Source: Prevotella sp. UBA4330 (GTDB lineage Bacteria; Bacteroidota; Bacteroidia; Bacteroidales; Bacteroidaceae). From it: DNA of 64,000 nt. Every line of letters begins with the position of its first letter. Within the stretch, counting starts at the first letter, position 1. The translations under genes were made by a program, and so were the position numbers. The stretch lies in assembly GCA_002394385.1 (NCBI GenBank), contig DGTS01000039.1, positions 10,803-74,802 of the forward strand, read 5' to 3'. Under the pieces are notes generated by a model. It was not told where the DNA came from. It saw only the letters and a list, made by a program, of their open reading frames with translations, and ran no database searches. Positions 33,313 to 40,405 of this stretch are shown one piece after another.

Positions 33313-34659
33313 TTAGAAAAAGAGCGTTCGTTCCACCCAGTAACACAATATTCCGGCGAGGTAGCCGACGAGAGCGATCCACGAGACGTGCTTCATGTAC
33401 CATCCGAAGGAAATCTTCTCCAGTCCCATCACCACCACACCGGCAGCACTGCCGATGATGAGCATCGAGCCGCCCACACCGGCACAGTAGGCAAGAAGTT
33501 GCCAGAAGATGCCGTCAACAGCCATGTCGCCCGCAGCCTCCACGGGATACATGCCCATGCAGCCAGCAACGAGTGGAACATTATCGACGATAGACGAGAG
33601 CACGCCAATGATGCCGGTGACGAGATAGTGGTTGCCGTTGAATGCCACGTTGAGTCCCTGTCCCAGTTGTGTCAGCACACCGATGGTCTCCAGACAAGCC
33701 ACTGCCATGAGGATGCCGAGGAAGAAGAGTATGGTTGACATGTCGATGCGGGTGAGCATGTTGGTAACACGCTTCATTGTACCTTTCTTATTTACGTTGG
33801 TCTCTGGCAACTTGCTGTAGAACACCTCGGTGACAGTCCACAGTATGCCGAGCACCAGCAGGATGCCCACAAACGGCGGCAGATGGGTGATGGTCTTGAA
33901 AATGGGCACAAAGATAAGGCCGCCCACACCGAGATAGAACACCGCCTTGCGCTGCCCGTCGGTAAGGTCTTCAACGTCGGTGTTCTCCTTTCTAATCTCC
34001 GAGATGTCCATCGTTCCCTTCAGCGAGAGCGAGATGATGTAGGCAGGAACGACCATCGAGACGAGCGATGGCAAGAATATCTCCATTATAACGCCTGCTG
34101 CCGTGATGACACCCTTGTTCCAGAGCATGATGGTCGTAACGTCGCCGATAGGCGAGAAGGCGCCTCCCGAGTTGGCTGCAATGACAACCAGTGCGGCATA
34201 TTTGAAACGGTCGGTCTGGTCGGGGATGAGTTTCCTCAGAATCATTATCATCACGATGCTCGTGGTGAGGTTGTCGAGAATGGCTGAGAGGAAGAATGTG
34301 AGGAACGCCACGCGCCAGAGCAGCAGTTTCTTATGGCGCGTCTTCACCCAGTCGCGTACAAAGTTGAAACCTCCGTTCTGATCGACCAGTTCTACAATCG
34401 TCATCGCACCCATCAGGAAGAACAGCGTCGTGGCGGTGCTTCCAAGGTGGTGCTCGATGGTGCCTCCCACCACATTGCCTATCTGGTCGCCAATGGCGTC
34501 AGGCAGATACATCGACGGGTTGACCATGAAAAGCGTCCAGCACGCCACAAACATCAACAAGGCAATGGCTGCCTTGTTCACTTTCGTCAAACTCTCAATG
34601 GCAATAAAGAAATAGCCAATGATGAATACGATTACAATCGCTAAAGTTAATGTTGTCAT
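33313..34659 (-). CDS. nhaD: Na+/H+ antiporter NhaD
   Basis: A 448-residue inner-membrane protein with about twelve hydrophobic segments. NhaD-like stretches include FFLMGAMTIVELVDQNGGF, DNLTTSIVMIMILRKL, ANSGGAFSPIGDVTTIMLW and SSIVDNVPLVAGCMGMY. It exchanges sodium for protons, useful where a sodium gradient is the main energy currency. A TACCTTTG -7 element (plus 34693-34700) lies upstream. Confidence 0.93.
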   Translation of the reverse strand: MTTLTLAIVIVFIIGYFFIAIESLTKVNKAAIALLMFVACWTLFMVNPSMYLPDAIGDQIGNVVGGTIEHHLGSTATTLFFLMGAMTIVELVDQNGGFNFVRDWVKTRHKKLLLWRVAFLTFFLSAILDNLTTSIVMIMILRKLIPDQTDRFKYAALVVIAANSGGAFSPIGDVTTIMLWNKGVITAAGVIMEIFLPSLVSMVVPAYIISLSLKGTMDISEIRKENTDVEDLTDGQRKAVFYLGVGGLIFVPIFKTITHLPPFVGILLVLGILWTVTEVFYSKLPETNVNKKGTMKRVTNMLTRIDMSTILFFLGILMAVACLETIGVLTQLGQGLNVAFNGNHYLVTGIIGVLSSIVDNVPLVAGCMGMYPVEAAGDMAVDGIFWQLLAYCAGVGGSMLIIGSAAGVVVMGLEKISFGWYMKHVSWIALVGYLAGILCYWVERTLFF

Positions 34660-34788
34660 ATATTTGGTTGAAATAGGTTTTTATTGCAGGTGCAAAGGTA
34701 CTAAAAAGTTTCGTAACCCGTCTGCCCTGATGCCTTTTTTTCCTGAAAACGTTATCAACCGCGATGCCCGATGATGTCCCTTCGCAAT

Positions 34789-34852
34789 GTAAAATAGGCT
34801 ATTATACTTTGCAATATAGGCTATTTTACTTACCAATATAGCCTATTTTACT
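34789..34852. repeat. Three AGTAAAATAG-family palindromes
   Basis: Units lie at 34789-34807 (GTAAAATAG, G, CTATTATAC), 34811-34829 (GCAATATAG, G, CTATTTTAC) and 34832-34852 (ACCAATATAG, C, CTATTTTACT). The last two, with spacer, are almost the same as 51236-51278. They stand at one edge of the second helicase block. Confidence 0.88.
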
Positions 34853-34860
34853 TTTTCGGT

Positions 34861-34986
34861 TCACTCTTTTTGCCGTCTTGGTAGCGCCAGGTCGTAGTCC
34901 CGTCGGTCCCTATCGGCAACGGCAAGCAGCACTACCATCGCTGCAAGTGCGAAATTATTATTAAGAAAGGCGCACCTTTTTCCCAT
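34861..34986 (-). pseudogene. Chimeric 41-codon remnant of the 27832 gene
   Basis: The first 24 codons (MGKRCAFLNNNFALAAMVVL onward) copy the start of the membrane-protein gene at 27832, including its transmembrane helix. After 34914 the sequence switches to unrelated DNA and ends after 17 charged codons (DRDRRDYDLALPRRQKE). Its copied promoter (TAATTTTG, plus 35016-35023) is intact, so a 41-residue peptide could still be made, but no function is implied. Confidence 0.75.
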
Positions 34987-34994
34987 TTTTTTGT

Positions 34995-35023
34995 TACTTT
35001 TGCACTCGTGTGATGCAAAATTA
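34995..35023. promoter_or_regulatory. Duplicated divergent promoter pair for helicase copy 2
   Basis: TACTTTTG (34995-35002) reads towards the helicase at 35066, and TAATTTTG (plus 35016-35023, minus strand) towards the remnant at 34986. It is the inverted counterpart of 27795-27823. Confidence 0.6.
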
Positions 35024-35065
35024 CGCATTTAATTTGACATGACAACGTTTTCCGCCTAAAAACTG

Positions 35066-36535
35066 ATGATTGAGGACATTTTTTCAAGTGAGATACGAAA
35101 TGCCTTCGGCTTTACGCCCACTGCCGAACAGTCAGTAGCGATAGAGGAGTTTAGCCGTTTTGCTGCATGCCGAGATGGTCAGAGCATGATGATTCTTCGC
35201 GGTTCTGCAGGTACGGGAAAGACCTCTCTCGCCGGTGCCATAGTGCGTGCGATGCACAACATGAAACAACGCGTGGTGCTGATGGCGCCTACGGGCCGCG
35301 CTGCCAAGGTGTTCTCTCTCAATGCAGGCAGCGAGGCGTTCACCATTCACCGCCGCATCTACCGTCAGAAGACATACAGCGGCGAGGACACCAGTTTCTC
35401 GCTGAACTTCAACAAACACCAGCATACGCTCTTCATCGTTGACGAGGCATCAATGATTCCGTCAGGAAACTCAACACAAAACACCCTCTTCGGCAGCGGT
35501 CATCTGCTCGACGACCTTGTGCAGTATGTCTATGGCGGACAGCATTGCCGTCTGATGCTCATCGGCGACAAGGCACAGTTGCCTCCTGTGGGCGAGGCTG
35601 AGTCGCCAGCCCTCTCGCAGCAGGTGATGGAGGCTTACGGCATCCGTGTCTTCCACGCCGACCTCAACGAGGTGCTTCGACAAAGTCAGGAGTCGGGCAT
35701 ATTGTGGAACGCCACGATAATACGCCAGATGATAACTCACGACGAGATGACACAACTGCCCCGCATCGTCTTCAGCCGCTTTGCCGACATCCGCCGCGTG
35801 CCAGGCGATGAACTCATAGAGCAACTCAGTTCCTCGTACAGTCATGTGGGGATGGACGAGACAATGGTGGTGGTGAGAAGCAACAAGAGGGCAAACATCT
35901 ACAACAACGGTATTCGCGCTATGGTGCTCGGACGCGAGGAGCCGCTCACTTCGGGCGACCTGCTGATGGTGGTGAAGAACAACTACCACTGGACTGAGAA
36001 GGAGGAGGAAGGCGGAATTACGAAGGAGGAAGAAGGACTGTCGTTTCTTGCCAACGGCGACCGCATGAGGGTGCATCGCGTGCGCAACGTGCATGAACTC
36101 TACGGCTTCACCTTCGCCGATGCCTGGCTGGTGTTCCCCGACTACGACGACTACGAACTGGAGGCCACAGTGCTGCTCGACACCCTTCAGTTGGAGGCTC
36201 CCGCTCTGACGCATGAACAAGGTGAACAGCTCTTCAATGCCGTGATGGAAGACTATGCCGACGTTCCTCTGAAAAGCGAACGTATGAAACAACTGCGCAA
36301 CGACCGATACTTTAATGCCTTGCAGATAAAATACGCGTATGCTGTAACGTGCCACAAAGCGCAGGGCGGACAGTGGGCACACGTCTACGTAGACCAAGGC
36401 TACATGACCGACGACATGCTCTCGCCCGACTACATTCACTGGCTCTACACTGCCTTCACACGTGCCACCGAACAACTGTTCCTTGTCAACTGGCCTAAGA
36501 CACAGATACAAGATATTAACGTGACAAAACGTTGA
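35066..36535 (+). CDS. Superfamily 1 DNA helicase (RecD2/Dda-like), copy 2
   Basis: A 489-residue paralogue of the helicase at 26237-27751, nearly identical through Walker A, DEAS, the GDKAQLPPVG region and CHKAQGGQW. It differs mainly in two loops: it has STQNT where copy 1 has the longer SSPNAHQPSSSA, and a different Glu/Lys-rich segment (NNYHWTEKEEEGG versus NNYFWKKEDEG). The tails after LVNWPKTQIQ also differ. All motifs are intact, so both copies may be active. Confidence 0.88.
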   Translation: MIEDIFSSEIRNAFGFTPTAEQSVAIEEFSRFAACRDGQSMMILRGSAGTGKTSLAGAIVRAMHNMKQRVVLMAPTGRAAKVFSLNAGSEAFTIHRRIYRQKTYSGEDTSFSLNFNKHQHTLFIVDEASMIPSGNSTQNTLFGSGHLLDDLVQYVYGGQHCRLMLIGDKAQLPPVGEAESPALSQQVMEAYGIRVFHADLNEVLRQSQESGILWNATIIRQMITHDEMTQLPRIVFSRFADIRRVPGDELIEQLSSSYSHVGMDETMVVVRSNKRANIYNNGIRAMVLGREEPLTSGDLLMVVKNNYHWTEKEEEGGITKEEEGLSFLANGDRMRVHRVRNVHELYGFTFADAWLVFPDYDDYELEATVLLDTLQLEAPALTHEQGEQLFNAVMEDYADVPLKSERMKQLRNDRYFNALQIKYAYAVTCHKAQGGQWAHVYVDQGYMTDDMLSPDYIHWLYTAFTRATEQLFLVNWPKTQIQDINVTKR

Positions 36536-36540
36536 AAACG

Positions 36541-36558
36541 TAATACGAGCTATTTTAC
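36541..36558. repeat. Degenerate AGTAAAATAG-family unit
   Basis: AATACGAG followed by CTATTTTAC is one half-preserved unit of the family, 6 bases after the helicase copy 2 stop. It marks the other edge of the duplicated block. Confidence 0.5.
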
Positions 36559-36685
36559 TTTATTCAAATAGCAACCTGGCTTTTCCAAAACGTCGAAAGA
36601 TTACTTTTTTTATGGCAGAATAAAAAATAATCCGCATTGCAAACATTTTTTATTATAAAAAAGATTGGATATTCGGATTATTTCG

Positions 36686-36693
36686 TATATTTG
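36686..36693 (+). promoter_or_regulatory. -7 promoter element of the structured-RNA / lipoprotein unit
   Basis: TATATTTG fits TAnnTTTG and predicts a start near 36700, about 250 bases before the first lipoprotein ATG. No good -33 TTTG is seen. Confidence 0.6.
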
Positions 36694-36699
36694 CAGCAG

Positions 36700-36930
36700 T
36701 TCTTCGGAACAGTTTTTTTATGGAATAACGAAGCGTTATGCTCGACTTGCGAATGGAAATGTGAGAAACTTCTATTAGATGCAAGGACAGTATAAACGGT
36801 TCGCGCATATAGCGTGGACTGATCTACTGCATCTACATCTAAGGGCATTTCTCACAGCCTCCATTCGAAGACGTGGTATTTCAGCTCCACGCTTCACAAC
36901 AATTAAAGGCTCTTGTGGCAGCTGAAGGGC
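36700..36930 (+). ncRNA. Candidate structured RNA or long structured leader
   Basis: After the promoter come several clean helices: GTTC/GAAC around TTCG followed by T7 (36700-36719), ATAACG/CGTTAT (36725-36739), a long-range helix CGAATGGA + TGTGAGAAA (36750-36768) with TTTCTCACA + TCCATTCG (36848-36867), inside it TAGATGCA (36776-36783) with TGCATCTA (36828-36835), and a last stem TTCAGCTCCAC with GTGGCAGCTGAA (about 36880-36926). No ORF fits. It could be a small RNA (a 6S-like outline is conceivable) or a cis leader for the lipoprotein genes. I do not recognise a known family. Confidence 0.5.
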
Positions 36931-36951
36931 AGGCTAAAAATCTAATCAATT

Positions 36952-37539
36952 ATGAATAAGAGTATTGTTATTATTGCAATCAGCCTGTTTTATATGGCTG
37001 TATCTTTGCAATCTTGTAACGAGGCTGCTTCAAACATGTTTGTTGGAGTGTGGGAGATTTCATCAAAAGATGATGTTGATGAGGATGGAACAAGTCTTGA
37101 GCATATTCTTGAGTTGAAAACAGATAATGTGTTTACCGAGACATACACTTATTACAAAAACGACAAAGTGATAGCAGAAGTATCTGTCGAGGGAGAATAT
37201 GGTGCAGAAAAAACAAATAGAATTAATAAGTATACCAAGGAGACTGACAATTTACATAGCGGCTACACATTATGGAGAAAATACAATATTGATTCCATGA
37301 ATGTTGAAGCAGCAGATGATGATGGTAAGGAAATGGCAAAGATGTTAGAAAAAGAGTTTATTAAAATGAACAATGAATTAGAAGATGCACAAAAAAAGAA
37401 TATGGTATATGGACTTACCAATATAAAAGCAGACTTAGATTTATCATGGGAAACTGATGAGCCAATTGATGAGAGCTTTCCAGATATAATGAAAAGAGCG
37501 ACAGCTAAGCGTATCATTAAAGAAACTCCAATGGAATAG
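36952..37539 (+). CDS. Predicted lipoprotein, lipocalin-like, unknown function
   Basis: A 195-residue lipoprotein; the signal ends VSLQSC (lipidated Cys). The mature part opens with GVWEISSKDD and continues with acidic beta-strands, then a charged helical stretch (about 120-150), a layout like small lipocalin-type lipoproteins of Bacteroidetes. The lipoprotein at 37763 shares the G-x-W start and the ELKTD/ELTTD strand, so they may be distant paralogues. It is followed after 4 bases by a small membrane protein gene. Confidence 0.65.
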   Translation: MNKSIVIIAISLFYMAVSLQSCNEAASNMFVGVWEISSKDDVDEDGTSLEHILELKTDNVFTETYTYYKNDKVIAEVSVEGEYGAEKTNRINKYTKETDNLHSGYTLWRKYNIDSMNVEAADDDGKEMAKMLEKEFIKMNNELEDAQKKNMVYGLTNIKADLDLSWETDEPIDESFPDIMKRATAKRIIKETPME

Positions 37540-37543
37540 CAAG

Positions 37544-37738
37544 ATGAATGTTTGGTTTAAAATATTGTTGTTTCTTGTGTTAGCAGCTGTTGCGGCAGTA
37601 ATAGTTTTTACAGCCTGTAACTTAGGTTATACAAAATCTATCTGGGGCAAAATTATAATATGTGTTGTCATAGGTATTTCTATAAAATACCTGCAAAGGC
37701 GTCTTTTTAAAGATGATGATGACGAGGACGAAAATTAG
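37544..37738 (+). CDS. Small two-span membrane protein
   Basis: A 64-residue protein with two hydrophobic helices (about 5-26 and 34-50) and an acidic tail (DDDDEDEN). No family was recognised. Tight spacing (4 bases) to the preceding lipoprotein and 24 bases to the next supports one operon. Confidence 0.6.
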   Translation: MNVWFKILLFLVLAAVAAVIVFTACNLGYTKSIWGKIIICVVIGISIKYLQRRLFKDDDDEDEN

Positions 37739-37762
37739 CATAATTATTAAAAAAATAAGAAA

Positions 37763-38314
37763 ATGAAAAAAACAGTATTAATGACAGCATTACTTATGTT
37801 ATTAGTAGGCTGTATGGGTGACAAACTAAACGACAAGGAAAAGAAAATTGTCGGCAAGTGGCATGTAGCCAAGACGGAAATAATGGAGGAATCCGATGAA
37901 GGTTATTCTGGAACATTTACAATGGAGTTGACTACTGACTATCGAAGTAATAAAACACAAACAGCAGAGGGTTTTATGCGAGTTCGTCTCAATGTTGATG
38001 AAGACGAATATGCAAATACGATAACTCTGGAGTATAGTATTTCCGCTAAAGGAACTTGGAGCGTAGAAGGCAACAATATAGTAGAGAAAATGAACGAGGT
38101 AAACATCGAGTTCAGTAGAACTTCAACTATTACAAATAATGAAGACGATGAAGTATATATTGAGGCATTTAAACAATATTTTGATGATTTCATTCCTGAA
38201 TTGAGAAATGAAATGCTGAAAAAAAGCAGGGAAGAAATAATCAAACTGACAGAAGATGAGTTGACCACAAAGGATGATGAGGGCGAAGAAATAACGTATA
38301 CACGTATAGAATAA
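37763..38314 (+). CDS. Predicted lipoprotein, lipocalin-like, unknown function
   Basis: A 183-residue lipoprotein with signal MKKTVLMTALLMLLVGC. The mature start KIVGKWHVAKTEI fits a lipocalin-like barrel opening, followed by beta-strands and a C-terminal acidic helix. It shares layout with the protein at 36952. It is followed after 14 bases by the zinc-ribbon gene. Confidence 0.65.
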   Translation: MKKTVLMTALLMLLVGCMGDKLNDKEKKIVGKWHVAKTEIMEESDEGYSGTFTMELTTDYRSNKTQTAEGFMRVRLNVDEDEYANTITLEYSISAKGTWSVEGNNIVEKMNEVNIEFSRTSTITNNEDDEVYIEAFKQYFDDFIPELRNEMLKKSREEIIKLTEDELTTKDDEGEEITYTRIE

Positions 38315-38328
38315 CAAACAGAAATACT

Positions 38329-38835
38329 ATGGAACAAGAAACAATGAAATGCCCATATTGTGGCGAGGAAATTTTGGCCGTTGCCAAGAAATGTAAACAT
38401 TGTGGTGAATGGCTGGATGAGGAAGAAATTGAAGGAGAAGTCGTAGAGACCGAAGAGGAAGAAAGCGACTCTGCTGATGACGATTCCAACTGGAACTGGC
38501 TATACAAGGTAATATTCTGGGTTATTATCTTAGCTGTTGCCTTCTTTACCTTGCCTTCCGAGGAGAAGCAGACGGAGAGAATGATGGAGGAATTGCGCGT
38601 GCTTGTTAGAAAGGATATAAAAAATCAAACGCGAAATCAAGATGCATTCACGCAGGCCCTCGGTAAAGGAATGATGAAAGACAAGGATGTCGTTGATAAA
38701 CTTGTCCACCAGCGTTATGCCATTAAGATTGATAACTACAAGGTAGTCTCAATTATCAATGTAAAAGAAAAAGAGACAGGTGAAACAAGGACTTGTGGAT
38801 TCGCCGGTTTTGGCATCATTTACATAAAGAAATAG
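38329..38835 (+). CDS. Zinc-ribbon membrane protein
   Basis: A 168-residue protein. Residues 1-30 hold a zinc ribbon with two knuckles, CPYCGEE and CKHCGEW. An acidic linker leads to one transmembrane helix (about 57-76; VIFWVIILAVAFFTL) and a C-terminal domain of about 90 residues ending GFGIIYIKK, which faintly recalls DUF4359 (tentative). The zinc ribbon would be cytoplasmic and the C-terminal domain outside. It closes the small AT-rich operon. Confidence 0.7.
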   Translation: MEQETMKCPYCGEEILAVAKKCKHCGEWLDEEEIEGEVVETEEEESDSADDDSNWNWLYKVIFWVIILAVAFFTLPSEEKQTERMMEELRVLVRKDIKNQTRNQDAFTQALGKGMMKDKDVVDKLVHQRYAIKIDNYKVVSIINVKEKETGETRTCGFAGFGIIYIKK

Positions 38836-38876
38836 AAAAAAAGAGTTATATACTATTTGACCTTTGATATAATAGT

Positions 38877-39075
38877 GGGCTGAAAGTCCAACAAGCACTC
38901 AGCCCTAGGCAGCGCCTCGGGGAACGTGTAATATGTAGAATCGCACTGAAAGTGCAAAAGTATTTAGTGTGTATTAAAGCTTTTGCACTTTCAGTGCGAT
39001 AGTTAGTTATGGCGAATAATACCTAGGGCGATGCCCTAGGCTGAGTACTTTATGGGCTTTCAGCCTGATAGGGGC
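38877..39075. repeat. Composite inverted repeat, about 200 bp
   Basis: The core is a perfect 20-bp arm pair (38941-38960 and 38980-38999) around GCACTGAAAGTGC-type sequence. Outside it, ACTCAGCCCTAGGCAGCGCC pairs imperfectly with GGGCGATGCCCTAGGCTGAG, and GGGCTGAAAGTCC with GGGCTTTCAGCC. The same plan recurs at 60549-60818. The rest of 38836-39226 holds no gene. Confidence 0.85.
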
Positions 39076-39186
39076 AAATTGCATAATCTCCATAAATATT
39101 TTTATGTTGTCTTCGATTTACACTCACTTTCTTGCTTCCTAACAGTAGTAAGCGGCATTGCCGAGCGTGGAAAAACAAAAAATATA

Positions 39187-39218
39187 TTTGGTTTTTCGCT
39201 CATTAAATCGTAACTTTG
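39187..39218 (+). promoter_or_regulatory. Promoter of nrnA
   Basis: TTTG (39187-39190) and TAACTTTG (39211-39218) are separated by 20 bases. The predicted transcript start is within a few bases of the ATG at 39227, so the mRNA is nearly leaderless; this rules out the earlier in-frame ATG at 39158. Confidence 0.75.
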
Positions 39219-39226
39219 CAAACACT

Positions 39227-40258
39227 ATGCAGATAGAATTACTGAAAGAAGAAGAGGCTGCCCTGCTGAAAAACCTGATAGGACAGTCGGACAAGATTGT
39301 AATATGTTGCCACCAGAACCCCGATGGCGATGCCCTCGGTTCGTCTCTGGCGCTGGCTGAATATCTGAAGCAATATGGCAAGACTCCCACTATAGCGGTG
39401 CCCGATGCCTATCCCGACTTCCTGCAATGGCTGCCCGAGTCGCAAACGATAGTGAGATACGACAAGCATAAGGAAACCGTGGAGGACGCTCTGGCAAATG
39501 CCGAACTGGTGTTCTGTCTCGATTTCAACCGCGCCGACCGTCTGGGAGGCGACATGAGTCCGCTGCTGACGGCATCGCCGGCGAAGAAGGTGATGATAGA
39601 CCATCACCCCGAGCCAGACATCGACACCGTGCTGTGCGTGTCGCATCCCGAGTTGAGCAGCGCGTGCGAGGTGCTGTTCCGGGTGATATGGCAGATGGGC
39701 GGCTTCGAGGAGATGACGAAGAAGGAGGCAGTGCAGATTTACTGCGGCATGATGACCGACACTGGCGGCTTCACGTTCAACTCGTCGCGCCCCGAGATTT
39801 TCTTCATCATAAGCCAACTGCTGACAAAGGGCTTCGACAAGGACAAGATATACCGCAACGTGTTCAACAACTACAGCGAGTGGCGAATGAGGCTCATGGG
39901 ATATGTGCTCTACCAGAAAATGCGCGTGTTTCAGGACCATCACGCATCCTACTTCACCATCTCGCGGCAAGACTTCAAGCGGTTCCACTTCATCAAGGGC
40001 GACGCCGAGGGACTGGTGAACCTGCCGCTGCAGATAAAGGGGCTGCGCCTGTCGATATCGCTGCGCGAAGACAGCGAGAAGGACAACCTGGTGTGGGTGA
40101 GCCTGCGCTCGGTGGGCAACTTCCCCTGTAACAAGATAGCAGAGAAGTACTTCAACGGCGGCGGTCACCTGAATGCCTCTGGCGGACGGCTCTACTGCTC
40201 GCTGGAAGAGGCGGAAAGGATTGCCGAGAAGGCTATTGCCGAGAGCGACAACCTATAA
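39227..40258 (+). CDS. nrnA: DHH-family oligoribonuclease / pAp phosphatase
   Basis: About 343 residues from ATG 39227 (MQIELLKEEEAALL). The DHH domain has CHQNPDGDALGSSLAL, LDFNRADRLG and VMIDHHPEPD (metal ligands); the DHHA1 domain ends KYFNGGGHLNASGG. It degrades nano-RNA and, in relatives, converts 3'-phosphoadenosine 5'-phosphate to AMP. It is followed by the repeat at 40276-40402 and dnaG. Confidence 0.93.
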   Translation: MQIELLKEEEAALLKNLIGQSDKIVICCHQNPDGDALGSSLALAEYLKQYGKTPTIAVPDAYPDFLQWLPESQTIVRYDKHKETVEDALANAELVFCLDFNRADRLGGDMSPLLTASPAKKVMIDHHPEPDIDTVLCVSHPELSSACEVLFRVIWQMGGFEEMTKKEAVQIYCGMMTDTGGFTFNSSRPEIFFIISQLLTKGFDKDKIYRNVFNNYSEWRMRLMGYVLYQKMRVFQDHHASYFTISRQDFKRFHFIKGDAEGLVNLPLQIKGLRLSISLREDSEKDNLVWVSLRSVGNFPCNKIAEKYFNGGGHLNASGGRLYCSLEEAERIAEKAIAESDNL

Positions 40259-40275
40259 CTTGCAAACTTAAACAC

Positions 40276-40402
40276 TCGTAATTCATAATTGCCACAGGCA
40301 ATAACTCGTAATTCGTAATTCGTAACTCGTAATTAAAACATTCGTAATTCATAATTGCCACAGGCAATAACTCGTAATTCGTAATTCGTAACTCGTAATT
40401 AA
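40276..40402. repeat. Two direct 61-bp copies of a TAATTCGTAATTC repeat
   Basis: Copies at 40276-40336 and 40342-40402 are identical by eye, separated by 5 bases. Each contains nested units CGTAATTC and CGTAACTC plus a TTGCCACAGGCAA hairpin. The second copy ends 3 bases before the dnaG ATG, so dnaG's translation start region is repeat-derived. Confidence 0.92.
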
Positions 40403-40405
40403 TAA

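Noticed and set aside
36700..36930. tmRNA, SRP RNA or RNase P RNA
   Set aside because: No tRNA-like ends or tag frame, no GGAA-type SRP apex and no RNase P core were seen; a 6S RNA assignment is possible but unproven.
40276..40402. CRISPR-like repeat pair before dnaG
   Set aside because: There are only two long direct copies separated by 5 bases, with no spacer pattern and no cas genes; it is a tandem duplication of dispersed repeat.
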